Assembly: GCA_037127255.1 (NCBI GenBank)
Contig: JBANSL010000002.1
Coordinates: 96,688,519-96,752,518 of the forward strand
Origin: Persicaria tinctoria
Lineage: Eukaryota > Streptophyta > Magnoliopsida > Caryophyllales > Polygonaceae
DNA length: 64,000 nt
Direction: 5' to 3'
The translations under genes and the position numbers were made by a program. Under the pieces are notes generated by a model that saw nothing but the letters and a program-made list of their open reading frames with translations, was not told the origin of the DNA and did not search any database. Below, in pieces: positions 44,301 through 56,164 of this stretch (positions within the stretch are counted from its first letter, which is position 1; the number at the start of each line of letters is the position of its first letter).

Positions 44301-45260
44301 GCCTTTGAGCTCAATCAGCAAGCCCAAGCTCAAGTCGACAATGGGACCAACCACGAGTAAGCCTTCTAGTTTACTTGAATCCCTTAGAAAAAGACAATCT
44401 TTTGACTCTGATGACGAATACTGAAGTCCAAATATCATTGTGATTCTGAAGGCATTTTGATTCTCTGGTGATGAAGTATCTGTCACTAATTAAGTTTGAT
44501 TGTTTATGCATTTGGGGTGTTGTATTATGGTTCATTATAGCAATTCATTTTCTTGTTGGAGCTTTGGATAATTCATGTGAGAAATAGGGTGGGAGTTCTA
44601 TTAATTGACTGCTTATCAAAGGTATTTTGAGTTGCAGCAAGATTACAAAAATAATGGTTTGGAAATGAGTGTATTAATGTTCTTTCTTTGCAGGTAAGGG
44701 TGCTTGTAAGGTAGAAAAATGGAATTTTTCATAACTTAAAGAAGTGATAGGAGCTCAAATTCACTTGGAAATTTGCAGTACTTGTTCTTTTTCTTTTCCT
44801 TTGATTTTTATGTTGATTAGATATGGTTATGATTTTGATGCTGACATGATAAAACAAGTGTGAAATCCTGAAATCCAAGCATCATATGGACGATTGGATA
44901 ACGCCCTTTTTGTCTAATGTTCGGTTGCCTTTCTATTGCTGAAGCTTTTACCATTTCTTCCTACCATGTTGCCCTTGGTAGTTTTTGAGTCATTTACCTA
45001 GATTATATAGACCATTTATGCTTCTTACTAGAGCTTGGTTGATTCTTGTCTAGTAGGTGATGCATTGAGTGCATTAAAGTCCAGTTTATCTGATCCTTAT
45101 CAAGTTTTGAGTAGTGGGATGCTACACTTGTCAATCCTTGCACATGGCTCCATGTTACATGCAACAGTGATAATAGTGTCACACGACTGTAAGATAGATA
45201 CTTTCTGGATGTATTTTGATGCACTTGTGGTGCTAAATATGTTGGTTTTTATATGATCAG

Positions 45261-45523
45261 TGATCTCAGAAATGCGAATCTTTCTGGTCAGCTTGTATCA
45301 CAGCTTGGTTTACTTCCAAAGTTGCAGTACTTGTAAGTCATCCTTCATTCCTTCTCTTGTGATGCATTTGGCAGTTTATACATTAAACACACACCTTTCT
45401 ATTTCTGGTGGCAGGGAACTTTATAGCAATAAGATTAGTGGGAAAATACCAGCTGAACTAGGGAACTTGAGAAACTTGGTGAGCTTGGATCTCCTCCAAA
45501 ACCATTTAACTGGTCTGATTCCT
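45261..45523 (+). pseudogene. Captured SERK/BAK1-like LRR exons
   Basis: Two exons with an intact intron: 45261-45332 (72 nt, (V)[24 protein letters not shown]) and 45415-45523 ([36 protein letters not shown]), with GTAAGT...GGCAG borders. The text matches the LRRs of somatic-embryogenesis receptor kinases. No signal peptide, membrane segment or kinase follows, so it is a fragment. Confidence 0.85.
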
Positions 45524-45808
45524 GTAAACAAGCATACCTCTTTTTTTTTTTTTTTTTCTGTTTGTACTTATTACATAACCTCAATTACAAGAAAATTGTA
45601 GAATATATATCAAGCATCTGAGAATAACAATTTTGTCTTTTAAAATTTTAAATTGAAACCATAAGAACAGGTTTTCAAGATGGCTCATGACCTTTTTCTA
45701 CAATATAGACCACCACATATTTGCTTGGTACTGACTTGTGCTTCCAGTTTTACCAAAAAAAAAATTGAATCATTTAGGCATGTTTTGACATAAATATTCT
45801 TCACATAT

Positions 45809-45877
45809 AGCCTATTAGCTCAATGGAAGAGCATTGTGGTCATACACAAAGATGTGGGTTCAATTCCCATATAGGTT
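45809..45877 (+). tRNA. tRNA-like sequence, probable pseudogene or SINE head
   Basis: Folds as a cloverleaf: acceptor AGCCTAT/ATAGGTT (7 pairs, one G-T), D arm GCTC...GAGC, T arm GTGGG-TTCAATT-CCCAT with B box GGTTCAATTCC. The anticodon stem TTGTG/CACAA closes a 6-nt loop GTCATA instead of 7, so it is probably not a working tRNA. CAT in the loop would suggest Met. Lies inside the Pack-MULE. Confidence 0.45.
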
Positions 45878-45935
45878 TAGTATTCATGAATCAACACCTA
45901 CTATCAACTTATGTTTAGAATAAGCCAAGCTTGAT

Positions 45936-46115
45936 ACATCACCAAATTATAGGCAGTTTTAGATCAAAATAAATCAAAACCCAAGACACTTCATCTTCCT
46001 ATTGAATTCATCCTAAGATGAGTTTTTAACATGACAGGTAATAGGTTTGACATGTCACCTACGTCACTTAACATGACAGTTAGAGTGAGTGGACTTGCCC
46101 AAGAAAAATAATATT
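45936..46115. repeat. Inverted arm (left) around the SCD1-like fragment
   Basis: About 180 bp whose reverse complement recurs at 47290-47475 (shared text ACATCACCAAATTATAGGCA, TTTTTAACATGACAGGT, ATAGGTTTGACATGT). The arms enclose 46116-47289. Flanks show no matching target duplication. Confidence 0.75.
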
Positions 46116-46664
46116 GGATACAAGCAATACGTAAGTATTGTTTTTCTCTTATGAATCTGTCATACTTATTATATTGAATGCACAATGCTTTTGCAGCTAC
46201 CATAAAGAATCAGTTACTCCTTATTATTTGTGCTATTTGGACAACATGTTTAGTGAAAATCCTTGATAAGAAATTTGCTTTGAGTGATGGGCTTCTGTGG
46301 ACTCTTTCTGGCTAGTCACTGTGTGCTATCAAATTTACAAATACTAGTTCTGCCAAACCAGTTGGGAAGAACCAAACTTAATCTTCACTTGTAACAAGAA
46401 TGCACAGTAAGCAAAGTGTATATAGGAACCGAGTATCGCCTCACTTCTCTAAATTATTTATTGAAGTTATTTATGTGAATGAGAAGAGTATCATTCAATC
46501 ATTCTTTTGTTTTGGCAACATCCTTCATGCTTGCACTTGTACCTTTGAATTTATTCTCTGTGTTTGTTCGTCATGTTAGTTTTCAACTCTGAGGCGTGAT
46601 TTTTATTTGTTGTCTTGTTTATGACACAAGTTGAGATGTCCCTTCTTTTTCAAAAAATGATCAG

Positions 46665-47221
46665 GTTAAGATCTGGGATCCAAGTCTTCGTGGATCTGAG
46701 CTCCGGGGGACCCTGCAAGGTCATATTGGGTAATTTTCCTTTCCCCTTTTCTGTATTGTTAAGATATTGATCTCTCAACTTTTGCCTTGCTAGTGCCATA
46801 TTTCATCTTCCCTAGTATAAATAGGACATGCTCTCTGTAGAAATATGTTAATATGCCTTGCAGACTTGGAATCGGTAAATCGAAAAACATACAAACATAC
46901 AGCATTATAACTTTATCATACAACGTTTATGCAGTAGCTTAGCCTAAACAGGATTATGAGGCTGCACTTTTTCTATGGTTTTCTCTAAACTACAACTCCA
47001 TGAGGATTTGGTCTACACTTTAAAACGTTTATTCTGCCTTTCATATTCTCTTCTTGTATAATATGCAGGACTGTCCGTTGCATAAGCTCTGATCGTGGAA
47101 AGATAGCATCAGGATATGATGACCAATCCATCTTAGTATGGGATAAGCAGACGTTACAACTTCTAGAAGAGCTCAAGGGCCATACATCCCAGATCAGTTC
47201 GGTACGCATGCTCTCTGGCGA
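46665..47221 (+). pseudogene. Captured SCD1-like WD40 exons
   Basis: Exon 46665-46729 (VKIWDPSLRGSELRGTLQGHIG) and exon 47069-47221 (TVRCISSDRGKIASGYDDQSILVWDKQTLQLLEELKGHTSQISSVRMLSGE), joined in phase across a GTAATT...TGCAG intron. The wording matches the C-terminal WD40 part of the DENN/WD protein SCD1 from memory. It stops at TGA after SGE, where the parent gene would go on. Fragment only. Confidence 0.8.
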
Positions 47222-47289
47222 ATGACAAATTAGGGAAATTCATTACTGAAGCTAGATTAACTTGGTTTCAAATTCAGCCTTGGATGATT

Positions 47290-47475
47290 TCTGGGGTAAG
47301 TCCGCTCACTCTGACTGTCATGTAAAGTTACGTAGGTTACATGTCAAACCTATCACCTGTCATGTTAAAAACACATCTTATGATGAATTCAGCACACAGA
47401 GAAGATGAATATCTTGACTTTTGATTTATTTTGATATGAAACTGCCTATAATTTGGTGATGTAGCAACCTCAGTG
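47290..47475. repeat. Inverted arm (right) around the SCD1-like fragment
   Basis: Reverse-complement partner of 45936-46115, about 85% alike by eye with a few small gaps. Confidence 0.75.
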
Positions 47476-47744
47476 TTTGTACATGTCACCCATCTATTTC
47501 ATCATTCCAACATGACAACCTCAGTGTTTGTACATGACACAAGTTATTAATTACATGACGTTGTGTTGTAAAGGGTGACCATGCCAATAGTAAAAACTAA
47601 CTGTACATCCTGTGGTTTCGTACTCGACACCATTCAGTTGTCTGCTGGACACGTTTTAAGTTTTTCCTCTCTTCCGGGCTATCGTAATGAAAACTCAAAA
47701 TCTTCTTTCTCCCTTCCAACTTGATCAAAATCTCCGAGTTCTTA

Positions 47745-47972
47745 TTGGAACAAGCTAAGGCAGTGGAAATATGGACAGTTGTTGCTCTCAGTTTTTTGAC
47801 AAAGGCTTTGTTTTTGCCGACTTTGCAAAATCATTGTTCCGGTTGCTTGTTGCTGATTAGTTGTTTCATATGAAGATGGTTTCGTAAAGAAAGAACTCAA
47901 CTATGCAATTATGATTCTGACAGTAAAGGAACATTCATAAAGAAAGACAAATACAGAGAGCTCTGTGTTCAG
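47745..47972 (+). repeat. ~228-bp direct repeat, copy 1 (copy 2 at 48811-49040)
   Basis: Both start TTGGAACAAGCTAAG and end CTCTGTGTTCAGTT; only a few substitutions and a 2-bp length difference. Non-coding as far as I can see. Copy 2 follows a shared AATTCATCATAAGATGTGTT phrase also found in the inverted arms. Confidence 0.85.
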
Positions 47973-48355
47973 TTAGTGTAGCTGTTGAGCCATGATTGAT
48001 CGTTTTTTATCTGGTTTTCATATTCTACATGTGTGTTGCGTCACACTTGATCCCATCTTTAGTAACAACTTTTGCCAGCCAGTATAAAAGTGCAATTGCT
48101 CATTGTAACAAACCCAATTGATGATCAATCAGAAATCACTCTTCTATTTCCTTCGTCTTGCTCTCTCTTTCTCTGCTTCTTCCATGGTTGCACTAATTTC
48201 AGTGCTTCCGTTTCTCGATCTGATTGATCAGTGATTTCATTTAGCGATTTGCCTTATTTATCTATTCCAGTTATTACTTTTTTATCCTATAGCTTTATTT
48301 ATTTGCCTTATATATAATCTTCATTTAAAAAAAATATTGATTGTGAAAAGCTTGC

Positions 48356-48660
48356 CTTAATGAAAGAAAATAACATGACAGATAATGCTATTAACATGCC
48401 AATTATACCCTTTAACATGACATGTAATGCGAATAACATGACAGGTAATGCGAATCGATCCTCTTCTCCTTAATGAAAGAAAATAACATGACAGGTAATG
48501 CTATTAACATGACAATTATACCCTTTAACACGACATGTTATAACCTTTAATATGACAGGTAATGCGAATCGATCATCTTCTTCTTAATGAAAGAAAATAA
48601 CATGACAGGTAATGCTATTAACATGACAGGTTATACCCGTTAACATGACAGGTTATTTGC
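48356..48660 (+). repeat. Tandem ~113-bp repeat, about 2.7 units
   Basis: Units start at about 48356, 48469 and 48582 with CTTAATGAAAGAAAATAACA and contain several ACATGACAGGTAATGC phrases. Part of a wider zone (46020-49530) rich in ACATGACA / TGTCATGT. Confidence 0.85.
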
Positions 48661-49775
48661 TGATCTGCAATCTATAAGCTTATTCGGTAAAAGAGAGACA
48701 TTGTTCGAGTTAAAGTAGGCATTGACTAAGATGGAAAGCAAGTCTCATTTGAAGAGGGTTTTTAACCTGAAATTCATCTTCCTTGTGGGTTGAATTCATC
48801 ATAAGATGTGTTGGAACAAGCTAAGACAGTGGAAATATGGACAGTTGTTGCTCTCAGTTTTTTGACAAAGGCTTTGTTTTTGCCAACTTTGCAAAATCAT
48901 TGTTCCGGTTGCTTGTTGCTGATTAGTTGTTTCATATGAAGATGGTTTCGTAAAGAAAGAACTCAACTATGCAATTATGATTCTGACAGTAAAGGAACAT
49001 TCATAAAGAAAGACAAATATAGAGAGCTCTGTGTTCAGTTTGTTCGTCTCAATGACATTCTTTTCACTCGCACCGGGTAATTGCTAACAAAAAAATAATG
49101 AGTGTACAATTGAATAGGCGTCATGACTCATGAGTGTATACATGCTTCCTTTTCCTTTTTTTTTTATATATAATTTGAAGAAAAAAAATCATCCGGTGTT
49201 GCAATCACATTACAGATGTCATGTACAATCAAATAGGCGTCATGTATATTCTACTGGGTGACAAGTAAAACAATTCACATGTCATGTAAAACAATTCACC
49301 CATACCGGATTTACATGACACGTTATGTATTTTACTTGACACATGAATTTTTTTACTTGACATGTTTGCTTCACTTCCAAGCCAACCATAGGGTGTCCAG
49401 TGGGGAATTATAGGTGGGCAGTTAATTTTTGCAGTTGTCACGTTATGTCAATTTCATACAAATCAAATTTACCTGTCACCCATCTATTTCATCATTCCAG
49501 CCTCAACGTTTGTACATGACACCAGTTAATTTATGAGTTTTGTATTTGGCATTCACTCGTATTTCATTCACATCTTATATAGCCTATCATTAACATATCA
49601 AAATTTCAACTATGGGTTGAACAATCCCTAAGTTGCTCTCATCTTTAACTATTTGCTTGATAGAAGAAATTTAATATTTAAGCACCTCAAATTATTAACT
49701 CAATGAAGTTTGCTAAGCAGCACCCAAAACATATACCTACAAAATATATGCATAGTTCATTAATATCTAAGCCAT

Positions 49776-49935
49776 TGGTACGAATCGGTAGAGTCGAGGA
49801 CCTGCTAGAGCCAATGCTCTGTATCATGAGGAGCTTCCTTTGATACCTGAAGCAGAACAAGCCAACAATGGCTACAAGGATTCCAATAACAACTCCAATA
49901 GAGATCCCAATGATCAAACCAGATGATCCTCTCAT
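49776..49935 (-). pseudogene. Captured CRLK-like receptor kinase first exon
   Basis: Minus-strand frame starts MRGSSGLIIGISIGVVIGILVAIVG and continues FCFRYQRK...STLPIRTNGLD: one membrane segment and a basic juxtamembrane stretch. It resembles the N-terminus of calcium/calmodulin-regulated receptor-like kinases (CRLK1/2). No kinase domain follows. Assignment is from memory of that N-terminus. Confidence 0.65.
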
Positions 49936-50340
49936 TTTCCTTGGGTATTCATGCTAGTTGTGATGAAGCATCCAATCCATAGAGGAACCTAAAAAGAAAA
50001 CCACAGAATTGATCACCAATTTGCATTAATTTATGGCTGAATTCAACAGCACATAGCCACCAAACGCAGAAAAGCAAAAAGCCTCCATGAAGACCTTTGA
50101 CTGATTCTGAAACATACAGATATGAATCTAGATAGAGTAATTCAACAAACCAAAACAACCACACCAAAAAATAAAAAGTCCATTTCACATCGGATCCGGT
50201 TTTGAATTCTAGTAGTGTATAGCATTGTAAGCTAATGAGTTTTAGAACTTCTTTTTCTTTTCTCTTTTTTGTTCCATTAGAAAACATTGTAGTTTGGTAG
50301 CTGTGCATTTATATATCAATTTGAATGTTGCTTGAGCCAG

Positions 50341-50448
50341 GTAAGTAAGGGAAGATTGACGGAAGATGAAGCAAGAAAGTATTTCTAGCAGCTGATAAAT
50401 GTTGTTGATTACTGTCACAGCATAGGTGTTTTCCATAGAGACCTAAAG
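50341..50448 (+). pseudogene. Captured CIPK kinase fragment
   Basis: Reads KGRLTEDEARKYF-stop-QLINVVDYCHSIGVFHRDLK. This is the alpha-E to catalytic-loop part of CBL-interacting protein kinases, including HRDLK. A TAG replaces a Gln codon. It then runs into unrelated sequence. Confidence 0.8.
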
Positions 50449-50856
50449 GCGATTGATTCACATCCATTATACAATGCTTTTTACTCTACATGTTGGTTTC
50501 TTGATACAAATTTGACAATCAACTACTCCACTACATCGTACACAGAAAGCCAGTTCCTAGGTTCCCCATAGATGACAATCATACAGATGCAACAACGACA
50601 ATACTAGAACGAAAAAAAGCCCATTTGGGTTGTGATCAAAGTTGAAAATCACAACTAGAATGACACATTTGTCGGAGTTCTCACAGGCATAAACACAAAC
50701 AGCTGATATGCAAAACACTGTGTACACCTAGAAGAGGGGAAACAAACAACGACAAAGAGGGGTTTGGGAATCTAACCGAGCCAACACCACATCAACCACC
50801 CACAAATACCATAGACACGGTAGAAGAGGGAGCATTTACCGTGATTTCGCCGGAGA

Positions 50857-51240
50857 TTGGTCGGAAGAAGGGTTGCTAGTATACAACGTTCAAGGCTCGG
50901 ATCGACTGCGCCGCGCCTCTGCCTGCGCCGGAGCCTCCGCCTCTGCCTGCGCTGCGCCTCGATCCCCTTCCTTCTCCCTTCTTGTCCTCGATCCCTCCCA
51001 CATGCTTTCTTAGGTTTTCCGAGCTCCTATGGCTTCCCTGTTCTTCTGCTCCCTTACTCTCGCTCAAATCCCGCTCCAGCGCCGAGCTCTCCCTCACATC
51101 TGCACCGTCGAGCTCCAGCCTGCGCGCCTTCCTCCCTGTCCTTGTGGACTCGAACGGCCCTCATCTCTCTCCCTGATTTTCTGCTATCGATTTGGGGCAA
51201 GAGAGAGGCAAAGGAAAGGGAGGCACCACCGGTTACTCCA
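50857..51240. other. GC-rich right subterminal block of the Pack-MULE
   Basis: Composition resembles a 5' UTR/first exon; open frames on both strands (for example 50857-51288) are low-complexity Ser/Leu/Pro/Arg and not recognisable. 50450-50856 shows nothing clear. Confidence 0.3.
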
Positions 51241-51429
51241 GGTAATGTTTACCGTCCGGGGTCCAATTTTTTCAAGGGGGAGAGTTAGCCTTTGCAAATT
51301 GAAACGGATAGGGGGTTAGGCGTGCAAACCAAACCAGGGCAAGGGTTACTTCCTTTAATTCCCTCTAATATTTACGCATACAAATACAAACTTGAGTCCT
51401 GGTTGCTCATGTTAAACTTTTGCTAGTCG

Positions 51430-54400
51430 GACAACATCTCATTTTAATGGCTCCAAAGCCCTGGAAAAAAATCATCAATCTGCTAACACGCCAAGCAAGG
51501 GAAAAAACTTAAACACAGACCCAATTACACATTGCTCATATTGTATTACCAATCTATATTTACTAAATTTGAGCATTATTGACTCTATCACTAAAACTGG
51601 GCCAACTCGGGTGTGTGTCTTGCTGGAATACAAGCTCACTTGGGACCGATTTGGTTTTGCCATGCCAATTGGCTTCTAAGTACGCGCCGATATCATGGTT
51701 TTGTAACTCATACTACAAACTGCACCACGGTCATTTTGCGAACAAAACTAAACCAAATAATAGCGAATTTGTGCCGAATAGGCCAACAATCGATCAAAAT
51801 TTATCATACCAATGACATCTATAAGATTATGTACAAACGGTTACACACTCAAAAAGGTTTTCCATGAATATATGCTCTTGGAACTGTAGAGGGAAGAGGA
51901 GGAGGAACTTCTGGACTCATACTGAACTTTTCTGTAAAAACAACTATATAAATGTCCTAGCACTGCTTGAAACTAAAACTGATAAATTACCCCCGGAAGC
52001 TGTCTGGAAGAAGTGCGGGTTTTCAAATATTGCTTTTGATCCTGCTCGGGGTTTCTCTGGAGGGATATGTCTGCTATGGAAAGACCTTCCTGTTTCAGAG
52101 GGTGAGATTACTCTCATCTCGGTTAACCAAAGACTTATCCACCTAAACTATCTTGACAAAACCGCCAATATGATGACAACTATTCTTGTGGTTTACGCAC
52201 CACCAGATCGTCGGTCGAAAGACGAATTTTGGGATAACCTTACCACTTATGCATCAAACCTTACCAACCCGTTCTGTATCCTAGGGGATCTCAATGAAAT
52301 TTCTATATCGGCAGACAAGTTGGGTGGTATCCTACCGTTCCCAACTAGATTTAAAAGACTACAAGATATAAAACATTTACTACAATTGACAGAAGTACCA
52401 ACTCATGGAGGTAGTTATACTTGGCAAAAAAGAAAATCGGATTTGCCTCACAATAGCTTCGCCAAGCTGGATCGGTAGCTCAGAACGAAGTCATTTCAGC
52501 CTTCGACGGCATACGAGTTAAAATCCACCCGTTCACCACATCAGACCATGCACCAATTTCGATCGATCTGCGATCCCCTACTCAGAGAAACGGGAAACCT
52601 TTCCGTTTTGAACTGGCTTGGACGACTAAACCTGAGTTCAAAAACCTGGTGAGGCAGGCTTGGAGGCTTAATCCTATGGGTTCCTTCATGTTTAAACTCG
52701 TTAAAAAAACAACCCTGCTAAAAGACCTAGCAAAGCGTTGGCCTAAACGCACTTTTCACAATATGCATAAACAAATCTTCGACATAGATGAACAACTTCT
52801 GCAGCTACAACAAAAGTTACTCGTTAATCCTAATCAGGACCTCAGTGACAGACATAAGAGATTGCTCAACAAAAGGGAACAAATGCTTGATTTTCAGCGT
52901 CGCTATTGGAGCCAACGAGCCAAGGTTAAACATATCAGATTAAATGACACAAACTCCAGTTACTTCCATCGTATAGCTTCGGCTAAGCGGGGAAGGAAGA
53001 TCGTAAAAGTCCTTACAACGGATTCAGGTCTGATTCTGTCAGACCATAATTTAACCAGAAATGAATTTGTAGATAGCTTCTCCAAAAGGTTCAAATCGTC
53101 CTATAACCATGACATACCATGTGATGAGGATCTCCTTGTCATTGACCGCGAGATTTCTGATCAACAGAACCAGATGCTAACCGCGCCCATTACCAACGAT
53201 GATATTAAGACTGCACTCTTTTCAATTGGTGATGATAAGGCTCCAGGGCATTGTCGGTCCTTCAATTATAAAAGCGGTTAAAGCATTCTTTTCAAGTGGG
53301 AGGATGTGGCGTCAAATTAATCACACGTTCATAACCCTAATCCAGAAAATCGACGATCCTCAAACAGTCAGTCACTTTAGGTCAATCAGCCTCTGCTCTA
53401 CTGTTTACAAAATTATCTCCAAGATTTTAACAGCTAGATTGTCGACAGTTTTCGACAAACTCATTCACCCATTACAAAGTGCGTTTACTAAAGGTCGGTC
53501 GATCCAAGACAATATTCTCATTGCTCACGAGATTTTTCACTCGTTTCGATTAACTAAAGCAAAGGCTGGCTATATGGTAGTCAAACTAGATATGGAAAAG
53601 GCCTACGATCGTATTGAATGGCCTTTTCTTTTCGATGCGCTCATAAAATTCGGATTCGACTCAAAATTTATCCACTGGATAAAGGAATGTGTTCAGACGG
53701 TTTCGTACTCAGTACTTATTAATGATGAACCATCGACAGTTTTCGTTCCAACGAGAGGACTCCGACAAGGAGACCCCCTATCTCCTTTCCTTTTTATCCT
53801 CACAGCAGAGGTTCTAGCCAGAACCTTACATAGATGGTCCAACATCTCAAAGGACTTAGGCTTCACTTTGGGGGGAGGAGGGGTTAAGATTCCTTTCCTT
53901 GCCTTCGCTGACGATATCATGCTTTTCGGAAAAGCCAACCAGTCAACATGTTTTGAGCTTTCTGAGATTATTCAGCGGTTCTGTCTCATCTCTGGACAAA
54001 AAGTTAACTTACATAAGTCAAGCTTTCAAGTTTCTCCTAACACTACGGCCACAACCATACAAACAGTTACAAATGCTCTAGGTATCCCCAGTCGAATAAC
54101 CTAGAAAAATATCTAGGTTGCCCAATTGTCAATGGTCGCGTCAACAGAGACACCTTTGCGGAAATCATCCTCAAAACTAAGCAACAACTTTCAAAGTGGA
54201 AAGCATCCTCTCTTTCTGCTGAGGGCAGGAAAGTCCTAATCAAAGCAAACCTCTCAGCTCAGTCGTTGTTCCTCATACAAGCTTTCCTTTTACCCTCGTC
54301 AATCCTGCACAAGCTGGACAAGATTTATAGGCAATTTTTCTGGAATAAAGATGCAAAATGTACTCCTCTGATTAGCTGGGACAATATTTGCACAGATACC

Positions 54401-56031
54401 CTTAACGGGGGGTTGGGCATTTACAAGGCTGAAACGGTGAATATAGCATTACAAATGAAATTATTGTGGAAATTAATTGCTGAACCGGACAACATCTGGG
54501 TTAAGGTAATAACAGGCAAATATCTAAAAGGAACCCCAGTTCTGCGTTACCAACACAAGGGCAATACCTCATGGCATTGGGCCAAACTGAACTCTATCAC
54601 CAATCTTTTCAAATCCGGCCTTCGCTGGTCAATCGGTGACGGAAAGACGACTCATTTTTGGACTGACATTTGGGCCACTAAAAAACCATTGATTAAATTG
54701 TCTCTTCAATCGCTTCCGGATGGAGTGGTGAATTGGACAGTTAACAGATTTATTAACGGCAATAACTCTTGGAATGTTTCAAAACTTGAAACGGACCTTA
54801 GAGGCTTACTACCCGTGGATATCATCTCCAAAATTAAAACTACCCATCTACCTCAAAATTTTTTCCCTAACAGAGTTTTCTGGGGATCTAGTAAAGATGG
54901 CTGGTTCTCCACATCATCAACAACAAAGCTAATTCCAAATTACGGGGGTGACCAGAACTTTGGCTGCAGCTGGATCTAGAATCTGGACATTCCCTATAAG
55001 TTAAGGCATTTCCTTTGGAAGATTGCCCGCGATGGTCTCCCAATTACTGAGAGACTACAACGGTCCCATGCCTCGGTGCCCTCCGGGTGCAGCTTCTGTG
55101 GGTGCACTGTCGAATCTACAAGTCATATTTTAATACAATGCCCAACTACGATCGCTCTAACTAAAACTCTCCATATCAGCCACCCCTTATGTGTTGGTAT
55201 CGATATAGACATCAAACCAAATCTTCTTCTAAACAACATTTACACCAAATTTGGCATTAAGGCATTCACAAAACTGGCCTTTGCTTGGTGGAGTATTTGG
55301 TATTTTCGAAACCAAGTTGTTTTCCATCAAATTAATAACGCCTTTGTGCAGGCTATAGCCATTTTCTGCAATTCTACTTACCAAACATGGAATGCCAGAG
55401 TTGACGACTCGGAGACGAATGGTATAACCCAATCTAGGAACAAGGCATGTGGTACCGCGACAGGCTATAGATCAACAAACCATACCGCTTCCAAGGCCGA
55501 TAAATGGGAAAAACCACCTATAGGATACTACAAACTGAATTTCGATGGCTCGTACTGCCAGTCGGGGGAAGGAACCTTCAGCTTCGTGATCCGGGATCAT
55601 ATGGGAAATATACGGTCACTAGGAGGGGGTCCCTGTAATAATGGCTCTGCTGTTTTCACTGAGGCCATGGGCCTTCGGATGGGGGTCGCCAAGGCAAAAT
55701 CCTTGGGAATGAATAACCTTCTGATCGAAGGAGATTGATTGGTCGTCATAAAGGCTCTGCTAGGGGACTGGTCTTGCCCCTGGATTATCGAGCTGCTGAT
55801 GGCCGATACGACTGTCGATTTATATACTTTCTCTCATGTTGTTATTCGTCATATTTTCAGGGATTCTAATGTTGTGGCTGACAGGATTGCACGTCTGGTC
55901 TACACTGTCCCTGCCGATGATAGCTTCACTGATGATCCAGAACTCTGCGTTCTCGTCCGTTCGGACGCGCTAGGGAAGAAGTCGGGTCGCCGACGTTTTT
56001 CCTAATCTTTACCTGCTTCCAAAAAAAAAAA
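51430..56031 (+). mobile_element. LINE-D: L1-type LINE, 4.6 kb
   Basis: 16-bp duplication AAACTTTTGCTAGTCG at 51414-51429 and 56032-56047, with an A tail before the right copy. About 430 bp precede ORF2, so it is 5'-truncated before or within the leader/ORF1. 3' hairpin GTCGG-GTCG-CCGAC at 55981-55994, then TTTTTCCTAATC. It landed about 50 bp from the right end of the Pack-MULE. Confidence 0.93.
51864..56005 (+). pseudogene. LINE-D ORF2 (complete domain order, several breaks)
   Basis: Endonuclease from MNICSWNCRGK with GDLNEI. Frameshift at about 52478; linker from 52490. A small deletion near 53246 removes the RT SPGPDGF region (APG joins IVGPSIIKA). RT continues with LRQGDPLSPFLF and intact FADD (FLAFADDIMLF). 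Frameshift at about 54092 before KYLGCPIVNG. TAG at 54977-54979 (Trp in relatives). Zinc motif CSFCGCTVESTSHILIQC. TGA at 55736-55738 inside RNase H after IEGD. The last part (VIRHIFRDSNVVADRIARL) runs to 56005. The upstream leader frame (from 51613) ends with TGA overlapping the ORF2 ATG. Confidence 0.9.
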
Positions 56032-56164
56032 AAACTTTTGCTAGTCGAGTTGGAGCTGAACTCAGGTCACTTCTCAATTCATACAATTAATGGTGGACTT
56101 AAATTTTTTTCTAAGGAGATGAAAAAATTCCGATTCTTTTTATATGTGCATATGAAAAATATTT

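Larger units (their letters stand above)
43798..51365. mobile_element. Pack-MULE: Mutator-like element carrying several host gene pieces
   Basis: Perfect 9-bp duplication TAATATTTA at 43789-43797 and 51366-51374. Inverted ends: left GGGGAATTTGCAAAAATAAC; right, reversed, GAGGGAATTAAAGGAAGTAA. Both continue to a shared TTTGCA(T/C)GCCTAACCC about 45-50 bp in; the remainder is diverged (about 70% by eye). GC-rich subterminal blocks lie at both ends. No transposase found. The interior has pieces of at least four unrelated genes with intron borders kept, so they were taken from genomic DNA rather than mRNA. Fragments lie in both orientations. Confidence 0.88.

Noticed and set aside
50857..51319. 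143-aa and 96-aa frames near the Pack-MULE right end
   Set aside because: Overlapping low-complexity frames on both strands; typical of GC-rich subterminal DNA.
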